Source: an uncultured bacterium (GTDB lineage: Bacteria > Patescibacteriota > Minisyncoccia > Phycocordibacterales > UBA5272). Taken from it: DNA of 11,179 nucleotides. Location: NCBI GenBank assembly GCA_903834855.1, contig CAILKS010000080.1:1-11179 (forward strand), read 5' to 3'. Within the stretch, counting starts at the first letter, position 1; each line of letters opens with the position of its first letter. The notes below the pieces were generated by a model. It searched no databases. It was not told the origin of the DNA and saw nothing but the letters and a program-made list of their open reading frames with translations. The position numbers and the translations under genes were made by a program. Positions 1 to 4,977 of this stretch are shown here, piece by piece.

Positions 1-1
1 A

Positions 2-139
2 GTTAAGGCAATAATCTTTTTTGCACCAAAAGATTTGGAAGAAAGAGCAAAAAAACCTCACACACTTCTCGCCCACTTAGAAAAATCCGTATTTAGAGGG
101 AAGACGGAATTAAGGTTGAGAATTAAAGGAATGCTATAA
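2..139 (+). CDS. C-terminal end of a probable RecJ-type single-strand DNA exonuclease (5' part outside window)
   Basis: An open frame runs from the window edge for 45 codons to a TAA at 137-139. The peptide contains FFAPKDLEERAKKPHT and ends HLEKSVFRGKTELRLRIKGML-like, read here as the last strands of the RecJ C-terminal OB domain, where a '..frG...l.LrikdI' pattern is usual. RecJ is a DHH-family 5'-3' exonuclease acting on single-stranded DNA in repair and recombination. The DHH catalytic motifs would lie upstream, outside the window, so the assignment rests only on the tail. A -10 box for the next gene overlaps the stop codon. The coding assignment is firm; the family name is tentative. Confidence 0.5.
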   Translation, partial: VKAIIFFAPKDLEERAKKPHTLLAHLEKSVFRGKTELRLRIKGML

Positions 140-140
140 T
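132..140 (+). promoter_or_regulatory. Extended -10 promoter for the 170-541 gene
   Basis: TGCTATAAT is a perfect -10 hexamer (135-140) preceded by the extended TGn element. It overlaps the stop codon of the upstream gene. Transcription would start near 147 and give a leader of roughly 23 nt. No well-spaced -35 is seen (TTGAGA at 116-121 is only 13 nt away), which fits an extended -10 promoter. Confidence 0.45.
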
Positions 141-169
141 TAAATTGTTATTAGATAATTTATTTAATT

Positions 170-541
170 ATGGAAATATCACTTTTGGCTGTGAAGATAT
201 TAGGGGCGTACTTAATTGTGAGTGGTTTCTTTCTTCTTTTAAGAGGAAAGACATTACCTGCAATGTTCAAAGATTTTTTTGATCATCCCGCTGTTGTGTA
301 TCTTACAGGAGTTATTTTGCTTTTCTTATCAACACTTTTTCTTTTACAGAATAATATTTGGGATGGAACATGGCGATCAGTTGTGACTTTTTTTGTTTGG
401 GTTGTTTTGATGAAAGGATTAATGTATATATTTGCCCCAGAAATGCTTCATAAAATGGTTAGTAAAAAGATTTTGGACATGGTTAATGTCTTTGGGGTTG
501 TAGCAATTGTCGGTGGTTTATGTTTATTTTTTGTAGGATAG
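170..541 (+). CDS. Small four-helix membrane protein, function unknown
   Basis: A 123-residue, strongly hydrophobic protein with four predicted membrane helices at about residues 5-24, 40-60, 68-88 and 104-122. The connecting loops are short: RGKTLPAMFKDFFDHP after helix 1 and FAPEMLHKMVSKK between helices 3 and 4. The basic loop residues suggest that these loops face the cytoplasm. No catalytic motif is visible and I do not recognise the family. No Shine-Dalgarno precedes the ATG; a TATAAT lies 30 nt upstream. A strong hairpin terminator 38 nt after the stop probably makes this a single-gene transcript. Length, composition and the promoter/terminator framing support a real gene. Confidence 0.7.
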   Translation: MEISLLAVKILGAYLIVSGFFLLLRGKTLPAMFKDFFDHPAVVYLTGVILLFLSTLFLLQNNIWDGTWRSVVTFFVWVVLMKGLMYIFAPEMLHKMVSKKILDMVNVFGVVAIVGGLCLFFVG

Positions 542-544
542 TAG

Positions 545-650
545 GGGTAGGTTATAGTTTATAGGTTTTAGGTTGTAGAAATACAGGGAGGCCGCGAAGC
601 GGCCTCCCTGTATTTACTTTCAACTTTATGGACTTTATAAACTTTAAGGA
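545..650. repeat. Degenerate composite palindrome around the terminator
   Basis: The left flank is a run of related words (GGTTATAGTTTATAGGTTTT, then AGGTTGTAG). The right flank (ACTTTATGGACTTTATAAAC, then TTTAAGGA) is its rough reverse complement. The perfect 17-bp hairpin lies at the centre. Bases 616-639 recur exactly, inverted, at 5538-5561. It resembles the palindromes at 7852-7928 and 10631-10790 in design rather than in exact sequence. Confidence 0.5.
579..615. terminator. Strong hairpin, probable Rho-independent terminator
   Basis: Two perfectly complementary 17-nt arms (579-595 and 599-615) enclose a GAA loop. The arms hold the GC-rich core CAGGGAGGCCGC and end in AAAT/ATTT, so it can work for the upstream gene and possibly in both directions. 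It sits in the middle of a longer, degenerate palindrome (about 545-650) made of short repeated words. Confidence 0.75.
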
Positions 651-686
651 CTCACATCTTTCCACATGGTGATTATGCAGTTTATC

Positions 687-695
687 TGACATAAT
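687..695 (+). promoter_or_regulatory. Possible extended -10 for the S41 peptidase gene
   Basis: TGACATAAT gives TGn plus a CATAAT hexamer at 690-695, predicting a start near 702 and a leader of about 7 nt before the ATG at 709. A perfect TATAAT at 702-707 lies too close to the ATG to drive it, unless transcription starts inside the gene. No convincing -35 is seen. Confidence 0.3.
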
Positions 696-708
696 TAGTT
701 ATATAATA

Positions 709-2079
709 ATGATTTCAATAAAAACATTTTCTGCATTTACTGGAATAAAGAAAAGAGTGGTATTAAAATATGCTACCACCTTTATTATTTTAATTATTTT
801 AGGTGTTTTTGGGTATAGTGCTTACACAAAACAACATATAAGTAATTCCATTAACAAAGAAAAAGCCGTAATATACAAAACGCCAGAGGAAAAAGATATT
901 TACGTACGGTTTATCATGGAAAGTTATGATTCTATCAATAAGAATTATTGGGCAAAGCTAAGCGAAGATAATTTAGCCAATCTTTTCCAGCTTTCTATAC
1001 AAAAAGTTAAAAACCAAACAGATCTTCCTGAAATGGCAACAACTAGTAGATCTGGTGTTTCTAAAATGGTAGCAAAAGCCATTACTACAGCCACTAGTTC
1101 TTTAGCAAAGAAACAAATAGCTGTAGACACTATAATATTAGCGACAACTAATCTAGAACCATATGGTAGAAATGGATTATTTTCTAAAAAACAAGAGACA
1201 GATCTTAGACAAAATGTCAGTAATATAAACCCAGATACTAATTTATATAAAAATTTAGGAGTAGAAACAGGTTCACCTGCTAGTGTTGTAGAAAAAGCCT
1301 ATAAAGAAAAAGCTGCGATACTCGCAAAAGCGACAAGCACAGAAGCAAAAGATGAATTAAAGAAGATAACTTATGCTAATAAAGTTTTGACTAATGAGTA
1401 TAACAAAAAGCTGTATGATGAAAATAAGATTGAACCCACAGTCTTTAGTAAAATTTTAGGAAACACACTTTATTTAGCTATTAGTAAGATTTCACCAACA
1501 ACTTTGAGCGAGATTGGGGTTATTTTAGATAAAGCTAGCACTACACCAAGATTGGATAGTGTGATTATTGATTTACGAGGGAATATAGGTGGGGCACTTG
1601 ATTTCTTGCAATATTTCTTGGGGGCTTTTGTTGGACAAAATCAATTTGCTTTTGATTTATTTCATCAAGGGGAATATGATGCGCAACGTACCACTATAGA
1701 AAAGTTTGAACCATTAAATCGCTATAAAGACAGGGCAATTCTTACAGATAATATGACACAGTCTACTGCTGAACTAACAGCTGCAACATTTAAGAGATTA
1801 AATATGGCGAAAGTTATTGGTTCCACAACTCGTGGATGGGGGACAGTTGAAAATACTTTTCCTCTTGAGTCAGTAATTGATGAAAATGAGTCATATTCAC
1901 TATTTTTAGTTAGAAGCATAACTCTTAGAGATGATAATGTGCCGATTGAAGGTAGAGGAGTTACACCAGATATTGATGTAAAGAGTTCAACCTTTAAAGA
2001 GGATTTGCAGAAAGCTTTTAGAAATAGTTCCTTAATAAGAGCCGTAGAAGAGCAAATGAAGTCGGGTCCGGCTAGATAG
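709..2079 (+). CDS. Membrane-anchored S41 (Ctp/tail-specific-like) peptidase with a J-domain-like insert
   Basis: A 456-residue protein. Residues 17-39 form an N-terminal membrane helix, so the rest is probably extracytoplasmic. Residues 60-165 follow the Ctp N-terminal layout (helical YVRFIMESYDSINKNYW, then NLEPYGRNGLFSKK where Ctp has LDPHS.Y). Residues 176-240 occupy the usual PDZ position but read like a degenerate J domain (NLYKNLGV, EKAYKEKAAILAK, YANKVLTNEYNKKLYDENK) without an HPD motif. Residues 285-425 are the S41 core: VIIDLRGNIGG, the nucleophile region NMTQSTAEL with S352, and the terminal GVTPDIDV. The catalytic Lys of Ctp (FGKGTV) is replaced by Trp377 (RGWGTV), as in non-Lys members of S41 or a pseudoprotease. 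Its substrate would be membrane or secreted proteins. It converges with the Nudix gene 7 nt away. Family assignment is good; activity is uncertain. Confidence 0.75.
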   Translation: MISIKTFSAFTGIKKRVVLKYATTFIILIILGVFGYSAYTKQHISNSINKEKAVIYKTPEEKDIYVRFIMESYDSINKNYWAKLSEDNLANLFQLSIQKVKNQTDLPEMATTSRSGVSKMVAKAITTATSSLAKKQIAVDTIILATTNLEPYGRNGLFSKKQETDLRQNVSNINPDTNLYKNLGVETGSPASVVEKAYKEKAAILAKATSTEAKDELKKITYANKVLTNEYNKKLYDENKIEPTVFSKILGNTLYLAISKISPTTLSEIGVILDKASTTPRLDSVIIDLRGNIGGALDFLQYFLGAFVGQNQFAFDLFHQGEYDAQRTTIEKFEPLNRYKDRAILTDNMTQSTAELTAATFKRLNMAKVIGSTTRGWGTVENTFPLESVIDENESYSLFLVRSITLRDDNVPIEGRGVTPDIDVKSSTFKEDLQKAFRNSSLIRAVEEQMKSGPAR

Positions 2080-2086
2080 ATTTAGT

Positions 2087-2587
2087 CTATTTATAAAATT
2101 TATTAAGAAGCCTAGGTAAATCGTCTTTTGATATGTCACCAGATTCTAATTTTTGGAAAATTTCTTGTGGCGTTAACCAGTAATATTCTGTAAAATCTTC
2201 AGGATTATAATTTGGTACATCATTACTTTCTATTTCATAGACAGTCATAAAAGCACTTACTCTATCTTTCTCCTTATTTAATTTCCCAAGAATTTTATAG
2301 GGAATTTTTGTGACATCAAGATTAAGTTCTTCTTGAGCTTCTTTAATAAATGCTTCCTCGTAAGTTTCACCACTTGATACATGGCCACCAACACTGACGT
2401 CTAATGCGGAAGGGAAGAGTCTTTTGTTTTTGTGACGTCGTGGAATCCAAAGTTTTCCTTCACTATTTTTTATGAAGCAGTTAACTACACGAAAATTATG
2501 AAGTTTTTTTGCATAGACTTCATTACGGGGCATATTTCCAATGATTTCATCTTTTTCATTTACTAAATCTAAAATTTCTTCTTGCAT
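2087..2587 (-). CDS. Nudix hydrolase (YfcD/IPP-isomerase-like subgroup)
   Basis: A 166-residue protein with a Nudix box at residues 68-90 (GHVSSGETYEEAFIKEAQEEL), matching Gx5Ex7REUxEE except that the Arg is Lys82. Metal-binding Glu83, Glu86 and Glu87 are present. The N-terminus EEILDLVNEKDEIIG and the stretch LWIPRRHKNKRLFPSALDVSVGG are typical of the Nudix subgroup related to IPP isomerase and YfcD. These enzymes hydrolyse nucleoside-diphosphate-linked compounds; the substrate cannot be told from sequence. No Shine-Dalgarno is visible. A TACAAT at 2595-2600 lies 7 nt before the ATG, so the mRNA is probably leaderless. It lies downstream of the 110-aa gene on the same strand, but a terminator separates them. 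Confidence 0.85.
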   Translation of the reverse strand: MQEEILDLVNEKDEIIGNMPRNEVYAKKLHNFRVVNCFIKNSEGKLWIPRRHKNKRLFPSALDVSVGGHVSSGETYEEAFIKEAQEELNLDVTKIPYKILGKLNKEKDRVSAFMTVYEIESNDVPNYNPEDFTEYYWLTPQEIFQKLESGDISKDDLPRLLNKFYK

Positions 2588-2594
2588 AGTTGCT

Positions 2595-2600
2595 ATTGTA
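2595..2600 (-). promoter_or_regulatory. -10 box of the Nudix gene
   Basis: On the minus strand TACAAT is followed by 7 nt and then the ATG at 2587, the leaderless spacing seen across this window. No clear -35 is visible; the region upstream is the T-rich tail of the preceding terminator. Confidence 0.4.
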
Positions 2601-2604
2601 TCAA

Positions 2605-2638
2605 ATAAAAAACAAAGACCGCATGTTGTAATGCGGTC
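2605..2638 (-). terminator. Rho-independent terminator of the 110-aa gene / structured RNA unit
   Basis: An 8-bp stem GACCGCAT/ATGCGGTC (2617-2624 with 2631-2638) and a 6-nt loop. Read on the minus strand it is followed by TTTGTTTTTTATTT. It starts 6 nt after the stop codon of the 110-aa gene and closes that transcription unit before the Nudix gene. Confidence 0.8.
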
Positions 2639-2644
2639 CGAGGG

Positions 2645-2977
2645 TTACATTTTTGACATATAGCCAGCAGCTTCAAGCAGGAACAGACTGACGGCAAGTT
2701 CAAAAAGGTCATCGTTGCCATACCCACTGTCAATGATCTCAGTAACCGTTGTCCAACCATCTTCACATGGCATGTATTTTTGGAGTTCGCTGAATAGATC
2801 GCTACCTAGGTTTGACTCTATTACAATCCTACCGGCTCCAATGTTCCAACCATGTGACAGTTCCAGTAGTGAGATTACTGAAAGTTCGTGAGTAGAATGA
2901 TTTTTCTTATATACTTCCTCATAGCCTTTGAAGAGTTTTGCGGCCTGGGAATAGTTAGTAACAACAATAGTCTTCAT
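2645..2977 (-). CDS. 110-residue orphan protein downstream of a structured RNA
   Basis: I do not recognise this protein. It is 110 residues long, soluble-looking and mostly acidic in its second half (CEDGWTTVTEIIDSGYGNDD), ending in an apolar helix (LFELAVSLFLLEAAGYMSKM). No signal peptide or membrane segment is visible. Unlike most genes here it has a clear Shine-Dalgarno, AGAAGGG, about 7 nt before the ATG. Its base composition also differs: the first 120 bases counted (2641-2760) hold 54 G+C (45%), against about 30% in a neighbouring Nudix stretch. It is probably co-transcribed with the 430-nt structured region upstream from the strong promoter at 3420-3448, and ends at the terminator at 2617-2638. 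Composition and start style suggest acquisition from elsewhere. It is probably a true gene; function unknown. Confidence 0.6.
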   Translation of the reverse strand: MKTIVVTNYSQAAKLFKGYEEVYKKNHSTHELSVISLLELSHGWNIGAGRIVIESNLGSDLFSELQKYMPCEDGWTTVTEIIDSGYGNDDLFELAVSLFLLEAAGYMSKM

Positions 2978-2985
2978 TTTGAGCC

Positions 2986-3413
2986 CTTCTAAATTAGTTA
3001 ATCTCTACAAGTTCTCAAACCATTTTGAGAACTTGATAAGGATGGCAAAGATAAGGTAGTTCTCTTTGCCAAGGCTTTTACACTCGCGTGTATCTCCAAA
3101 GTTATTTGAGTAGCTATCCCAAACACTTGAAAGCCATTTTCCGGACATACTAGTAAACCCCATCGTGAGATAGCTGGCACACAGCTTAACTCTAGAGATT
3201 ACCTAGCTTTCAGCTAGACCTTATGAGTATCGAGTCATACTTTTAATGCACGTGTAAAAGCACGGCAGTATTCTCAATTTCAACTCATCCACTTTTTATG
3301 GAACAAATCAAGGGGTAGTCCTCGTGCACAAGAGGTGCTTGGTTTGCGGTTTTGCTTAGGAGTATTTGTGGCTTTTATCCACAAGTCGGCGTTTCTCCTA
3401 TATTGAACTTTCT
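2986..3413 (-). ncRNA. Candidate structured RNA or long structured 5' leader, no family recognised
   Basis: About 430 nt without a convincing gene, transcribed on the minus strand from a near-consensus promoter. Stems visible by eye, in plus coordinates: 3357-3362 with 3395-3400, enclosing 3366-3371 with 3379-3384; 3320-3323 with 3332-3335; a long interrupted hairpin of 3223-3228 with 3283-3288, 3230-3234 with 3273-3277, 3237-3241 with 3267-3271, and 3240-3245 with 3255-3260 (the last two partly exclusive); 3203-3208 with 3212-3217; 3172-3176 with 3182-3186, or alternatively 3112-3118 with 3169-3175; 3079-3083 with 3088-3092 capped by a GCGA tetraloop on the minus strand; 3043-3051 with 3063-3071; and a perfect 12-bp stem 3008-3019 with 3024-3035. 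The 3230/3273 stem needs a G-U pair that works only on the minus strand. I found no tmRNA, RNase P, SRP or group I core signature. It may be a stand-alone RNA or a regulatory leader of the 110-aa gene. Confidence 0.55.
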
Positions 3414-3419
3414 GACAAC

Positions 3420-3448
3420 ATTGTACCATCTTAAACACTAAGTGTCAA
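3420..3448 (-). promoter_or_regulatory. Near-consensus promoter of the structured RNA unit
   Basis: On the minus strand: -35 TTGACA (3448-3443), a 17-nt spacer, then an extended -10 TGGTACAAT with the hexamer at 3425-3420. The predicted start is near 3413. With the toxin-antitoxin promoter it is one of the two strongest-looking promoters in the window, suiting an abundant RNA. Its -35 is buried in the left arm of the palindrome at 3441-3464. Confidence 0.75.
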
Positions 3449-3464
3449 TGATAAAATTGACACT
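3441..3464. promoter_or_regulatory. Palindromic operator candidate over the RNA promoter -35
   Basis: Perfect 9-bp arms AGTGTCAAT/ATTGACACT are separated by 6 nt. The left arm contains the complete -35 of the divergent RNA promoter, so a bound protein would block polymerase. It lies about 60-75 nt upstream of the regulator gene's own start point. The half-site TGTCA/TGACA recurs in the palindrome at 3510-3530. Confidence 0.5.
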
Positions 3465-3482
3465 ATTTTATTACATATTTGC

Positions 3483-3510
3483 TTGCAAAATAACATTAAT
3501 ATTATATACT
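3483..3510 (+). promoter_or_regulatory. Promoter of the TrmB-family regulator gene
   Basis: -35 TTGCAA (3483-3488), 16-nt spacer, -10 TATACT (3505-3510). The predicted start is near 3517, giving a leader of about 8 nt with no Shine-Dalgarno. Confidence 0.6.
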
Positions 3511-3530
3511 GTCATATATAAATTATGACA
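3510..3530. promoter_or_regulatory. Second palindromic operator candidate, over the regulator's start codon
   Basis: 7-bp arms TGTCATA/TATGACA are separated by 7 nt and cover the predicted transcription start and the ATG of the regulator gene. The outer half-sites TGTCA/TGACA match those at 3441-3464 with nearly the same spacing (11 against 10 nt). This suggests one protein binding both sites and repressing its own gene. Confidence 0.45.
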
Positions 3531-4334
3531 CCAAAAAATAAAGAGATTGTAAAAAAAGTAGAAAAAAAGCAAAAACCACACGAAGAAGAGTTTGAGGCAC
3601 TTGTAAAATTTGGGCTTTCTGAGAACGAAGTTCGTGTTTATTTATATCTTTTAGAGCGGGGTGAAGCAGTTGGTGGTACAAAGATCGCACAAGGAACGAG
3701 TATTCATAGGCAATATGTGTATTTTATACTCCCTAAACTTATTGAAATTGGTCTTGTAGAAGAAATTTTAGTTGGTAAGTGGGCTAAATATATAGCTTTA
3801 AGTCCAAGTCATTTGGAGAAGATTGCCCGCAAAAGAGTTTATGAGACGGAGTCTTTGATTGATAATTTAAACAAGATTTCAAAGGTTGGTCATGATCAGG
3901 ACTTTGAAATAGTGGTCGGGAATAAAAGAATTAGAGATTATCAGATGGAATTCGTAGAGAATGCGGTGGAGGGTGAGATACAGTATATTATCGCAGGAAG
4001 CTCAAGAGACTTTTTGAATATGATGGGGGACGAATATAGTAGAATGCTAAAAATTCAGGAAGGAAAAAAATTTAACACATTTGTGATTGGAAAAAAAGAA
4101 GATGGGGAAGTTTATGGAAAGTATAAGGCTTCGAAAGTAAATTTTCAGACACTTTATGTAGATGGACTTCCTGAAAAGTTGCCACAGTTTACGATAAGAA
4201 AAAATGAAGTACTTTTGTACAGTTATTTTAATCCACCGATGCTATATGTTATTAAATCAAAAGATGTTGCTGAAAAGTTTAAAGAATTTTTCTTTTTGTT
4301 ATGGCGTACTTTTGGTGGTGAAGAAATTAAATAA
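3525..4334 (+). CDS. TrmB-family transcriptional regulator
   Basis: A 269-residue protein. A lysine-rich N-terminus (residues 1-20) precedes a winged helix-turn-helix at about 23-95 (LVKFGLSENEVRVYLYLLER, GTKIAQGTSIHRQYVYFILP, wing LVGKWAKYIAL), the TrmB pattern. A short helical linker (96-122) leads to a C-terminal effector or dimerisation domain at about 125-265 of the TrmB/PLD-like type, whose ligand cannot be read from sequence. TrmB proteins, best known from archaea for sugar sensing, are also common in Parcubacteria. The gene is divergent from the structured RNA unit. The shared gap contains promoters for both and two related palindromes, so autoregulation plus control of the RNA unit is the natural inference. 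Transcription ends at the hairpin starting 3 nt after the stop. Confidence 0.8.
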   Translation: MTPKNKEIVKKVEKKQKPHEEEFEALVKFGLSENEVRVYLYLLERGEAVGGTKIAQGTSIHRQYVYFILPKLIEIGLVEEILVGKWAKYIALSPSHLEKIARKRVYETESLIDNLNKISKVGHDQDFEIVVGNKRIRDYQMEFVENAVEGEIQYIIAGSSRDFLNMMGDEYSRMLKIQEGKKFNTFVIGKKEDGEVYGKYKASKVNFQTLYVDGLPEKLPQFTIRKNEVLLYSYFNPPMLYVIKSKDVAEKFKEFFFLLWRTFGGEEIK

Positions 4335-4337
4335 TCT

Positions 4338-4368
4338 AAACTACATAGGTCTGACCTATGTAGTTTTT
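4338..4368 (+). terminator. Terminator after the TrmB-family gene
   Basis: 13-bp arms AAACTACATAGGT/ACCTATGTAGTTT (4338-4350 and 4354-4366) with a 3-nt loop, ending in a run of five T's. It begins 3 nt after the regulator's stop codon and shields the toxin-antitoxin promoter. Confidence 0.75.
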
Positions 4369-4375
4369 GGTAGTC

Positions 4376-4403
4376 TTGACAGTATATACCAGAAGTATAT
4401 ACT
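4376..4403 (+). promoter_or_regulatory. Promoter of the toxin-antitoxin operon
   Basis: Perfect -35 TTGACA (4376-4381), 16-nt spacer, -10 TATACT (4398-4403). The predicted start at about 4410 is practically at the antitoxin ATG (4412), so the mRNA is leaderless or nearly so. Confidence 0.65.
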
Positions 4404-4413
4404 TCTGGTATAT
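4384..4413. promoter_or_regulatory. 30-bp perfect palindrome, autoregulatory operator of the TA operon
   Basis: Two contiguous 15-nt halves, ATATACCAGAAGTAT and its exact reverse complement, with no spacer. The palindrome spans the promoter spacer, the -10 box and the first bases of the antitoxin start codon. Ribbon-helix-helix antitoxins of the RelB/DinJ type repress their own promoters through such sites, so binding here would occlude polymerase. Confidence 0.7.
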
Positions 4414-4690
4414 GAAAACAGCAATGATTAATATAAAAACAGAGACTCATGTGAAAGCCGAGGCTCAAAAGTTGGCTAAAGAATTAGGCTTTTCGTTATC
4501 TTCAATAGTTACCGCTTCTTTAAAACAATTTATTCGTACTCGTGAAGTGCAATTTTCTATGTCTCACAAAATGACTCCTTATCTTGAGGGGATTCTTAAA
4601 CAAGTAGATAAAGATATAAAAGCTAACAAAAATCTCTCCAAGAACTTTACTAATATTAAAGAGATGGATTCATATTTAGATACTCTCTAA
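4412..4690 (+). CDS. RelB/DinJ-family type II antitoxin
   Basis: A 92-residue protein from the ATG at 4412. The N-terminal ribbon-helix-helix (residues 5-45) reads MINIKTETHVKAEAQKLAKE then LGFSLSSIVTASLKQFIRTR, the DinJ/RelB arrangement of one beta strand and two helices for DNA binding. The charged C-terminal half (50-92) would wrap the toxin. An ATG further upstream (4367) is in frame but would put the promoter and operator inside the gene, so it is rejected. The internal ATG at 4424 is possible. The antitoxin neutralises the toxin encoded 6 nt downstream and, with it, represses the operon through the palindrome at 4384-4413. Confidence 0.8.
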   Translation: MKTAMINIKTETHVKAEAQKLAKELGFSLSSIVTASLKQFIRTREVQFSMSHKMTPYLEGILKQVDKDIKANKNLSKNFTNIKEMDSYLDTL

Positions 4691-4696
4691 AAAGTT

Positions 4697-4960
4697 ATGA
4701 GAACAATTATTCTTCATAAACATTTTGAAAAGAGATATTCGAAACTTTCTCAGAAAGTAAAAGAATCATTTAAAAAACGAAGAAATATATTTATTGATGA
4801 TGGAGAGAATCCCATTTTAAGCATTCATATGCTTCACGGTGAATACGGTGATTGTTTAAGTTTTAATGTTACAGGAGATATTCGTGTGGTATATAAGGAA
4901 ATTAAGAAGGATATTTTTGTTTTTATAGATATTGGCTCGCATAGTGAACTATACTCATAA
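4697..4960 (+). CDS. YafQ/RelE-type toxin (probable mRNA interferase)
   Basis: An 87-residue basic protein of the RelE/ParE fold. The signature is in the second half: HMLHGEYGDCLSF (H44, H47), the strand DIRVVYKEI (R63, Y66), and IGSHSELY with H82 matching the essential C-terminal His of YafQ. The N-terminus LHKHFEKRYSKLSQKVKESF is the usual helical hairpin. YafQ-type toxins cut mRNA on the ribosome when the antitoxin is degraded. The gene lies 6 nt after the antitoxin and shares its promoter. The key residues appear intact, so it is probably functional. No terminator is seen before the next gene. Confidence 0.8.
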   Translation: MRTIILHKHFEKRYSKLSQKVKESFKKRRNIFIDDGENPILSIHMLHGEYGDCLSFNVTGDIRVVYKEIKKDIFVFIDIGSHSELYS

Positions 4961-4962
4961 TT

Positions 4963-4971
4963 TGTTACACT
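4963..4971 (+). promoter_or_regulatory. Extended -10 for rnhA
   Basis: TGTTACACT (TGn plus TACACT, 4966-4971) lies 6 nt before the rnhA ATG at 4978. This would give a leaderless mRNA, so rnhA need not depend on read-through from the TA operon. No -35 is evident. Confidence 0.4.
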
Positions 4972-4977
4972 ATCAAT

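Noticed and set aside
2998..3180. A 60-codon open frame on the minus strand inside the structured region
   Set aside because: No family resemblance, no start signals, and it lies across predicted stems. Chance frame in the RNA.
2986..3413. Identification of the structured region as tmRNA, RNase P RNA, SRP RNA or a group I intron
   Set aside because: No TTCGA-type T-arm or CCA end, no GAGGAAAGTCC/ACAGAA, no SRP tip motif, and no convincing P7/guanosine-site pair on the minus strand. GTCCGGAAAATGGC only superficially recalls the SRP loop.
4367..4411. Upstream in-frame ATG extending the antitoxin by 15 residues
   Set aside because: It would place the promoter and operator inside the gene, and the extra residues do not fit the RelB/DinJ N-terminus.
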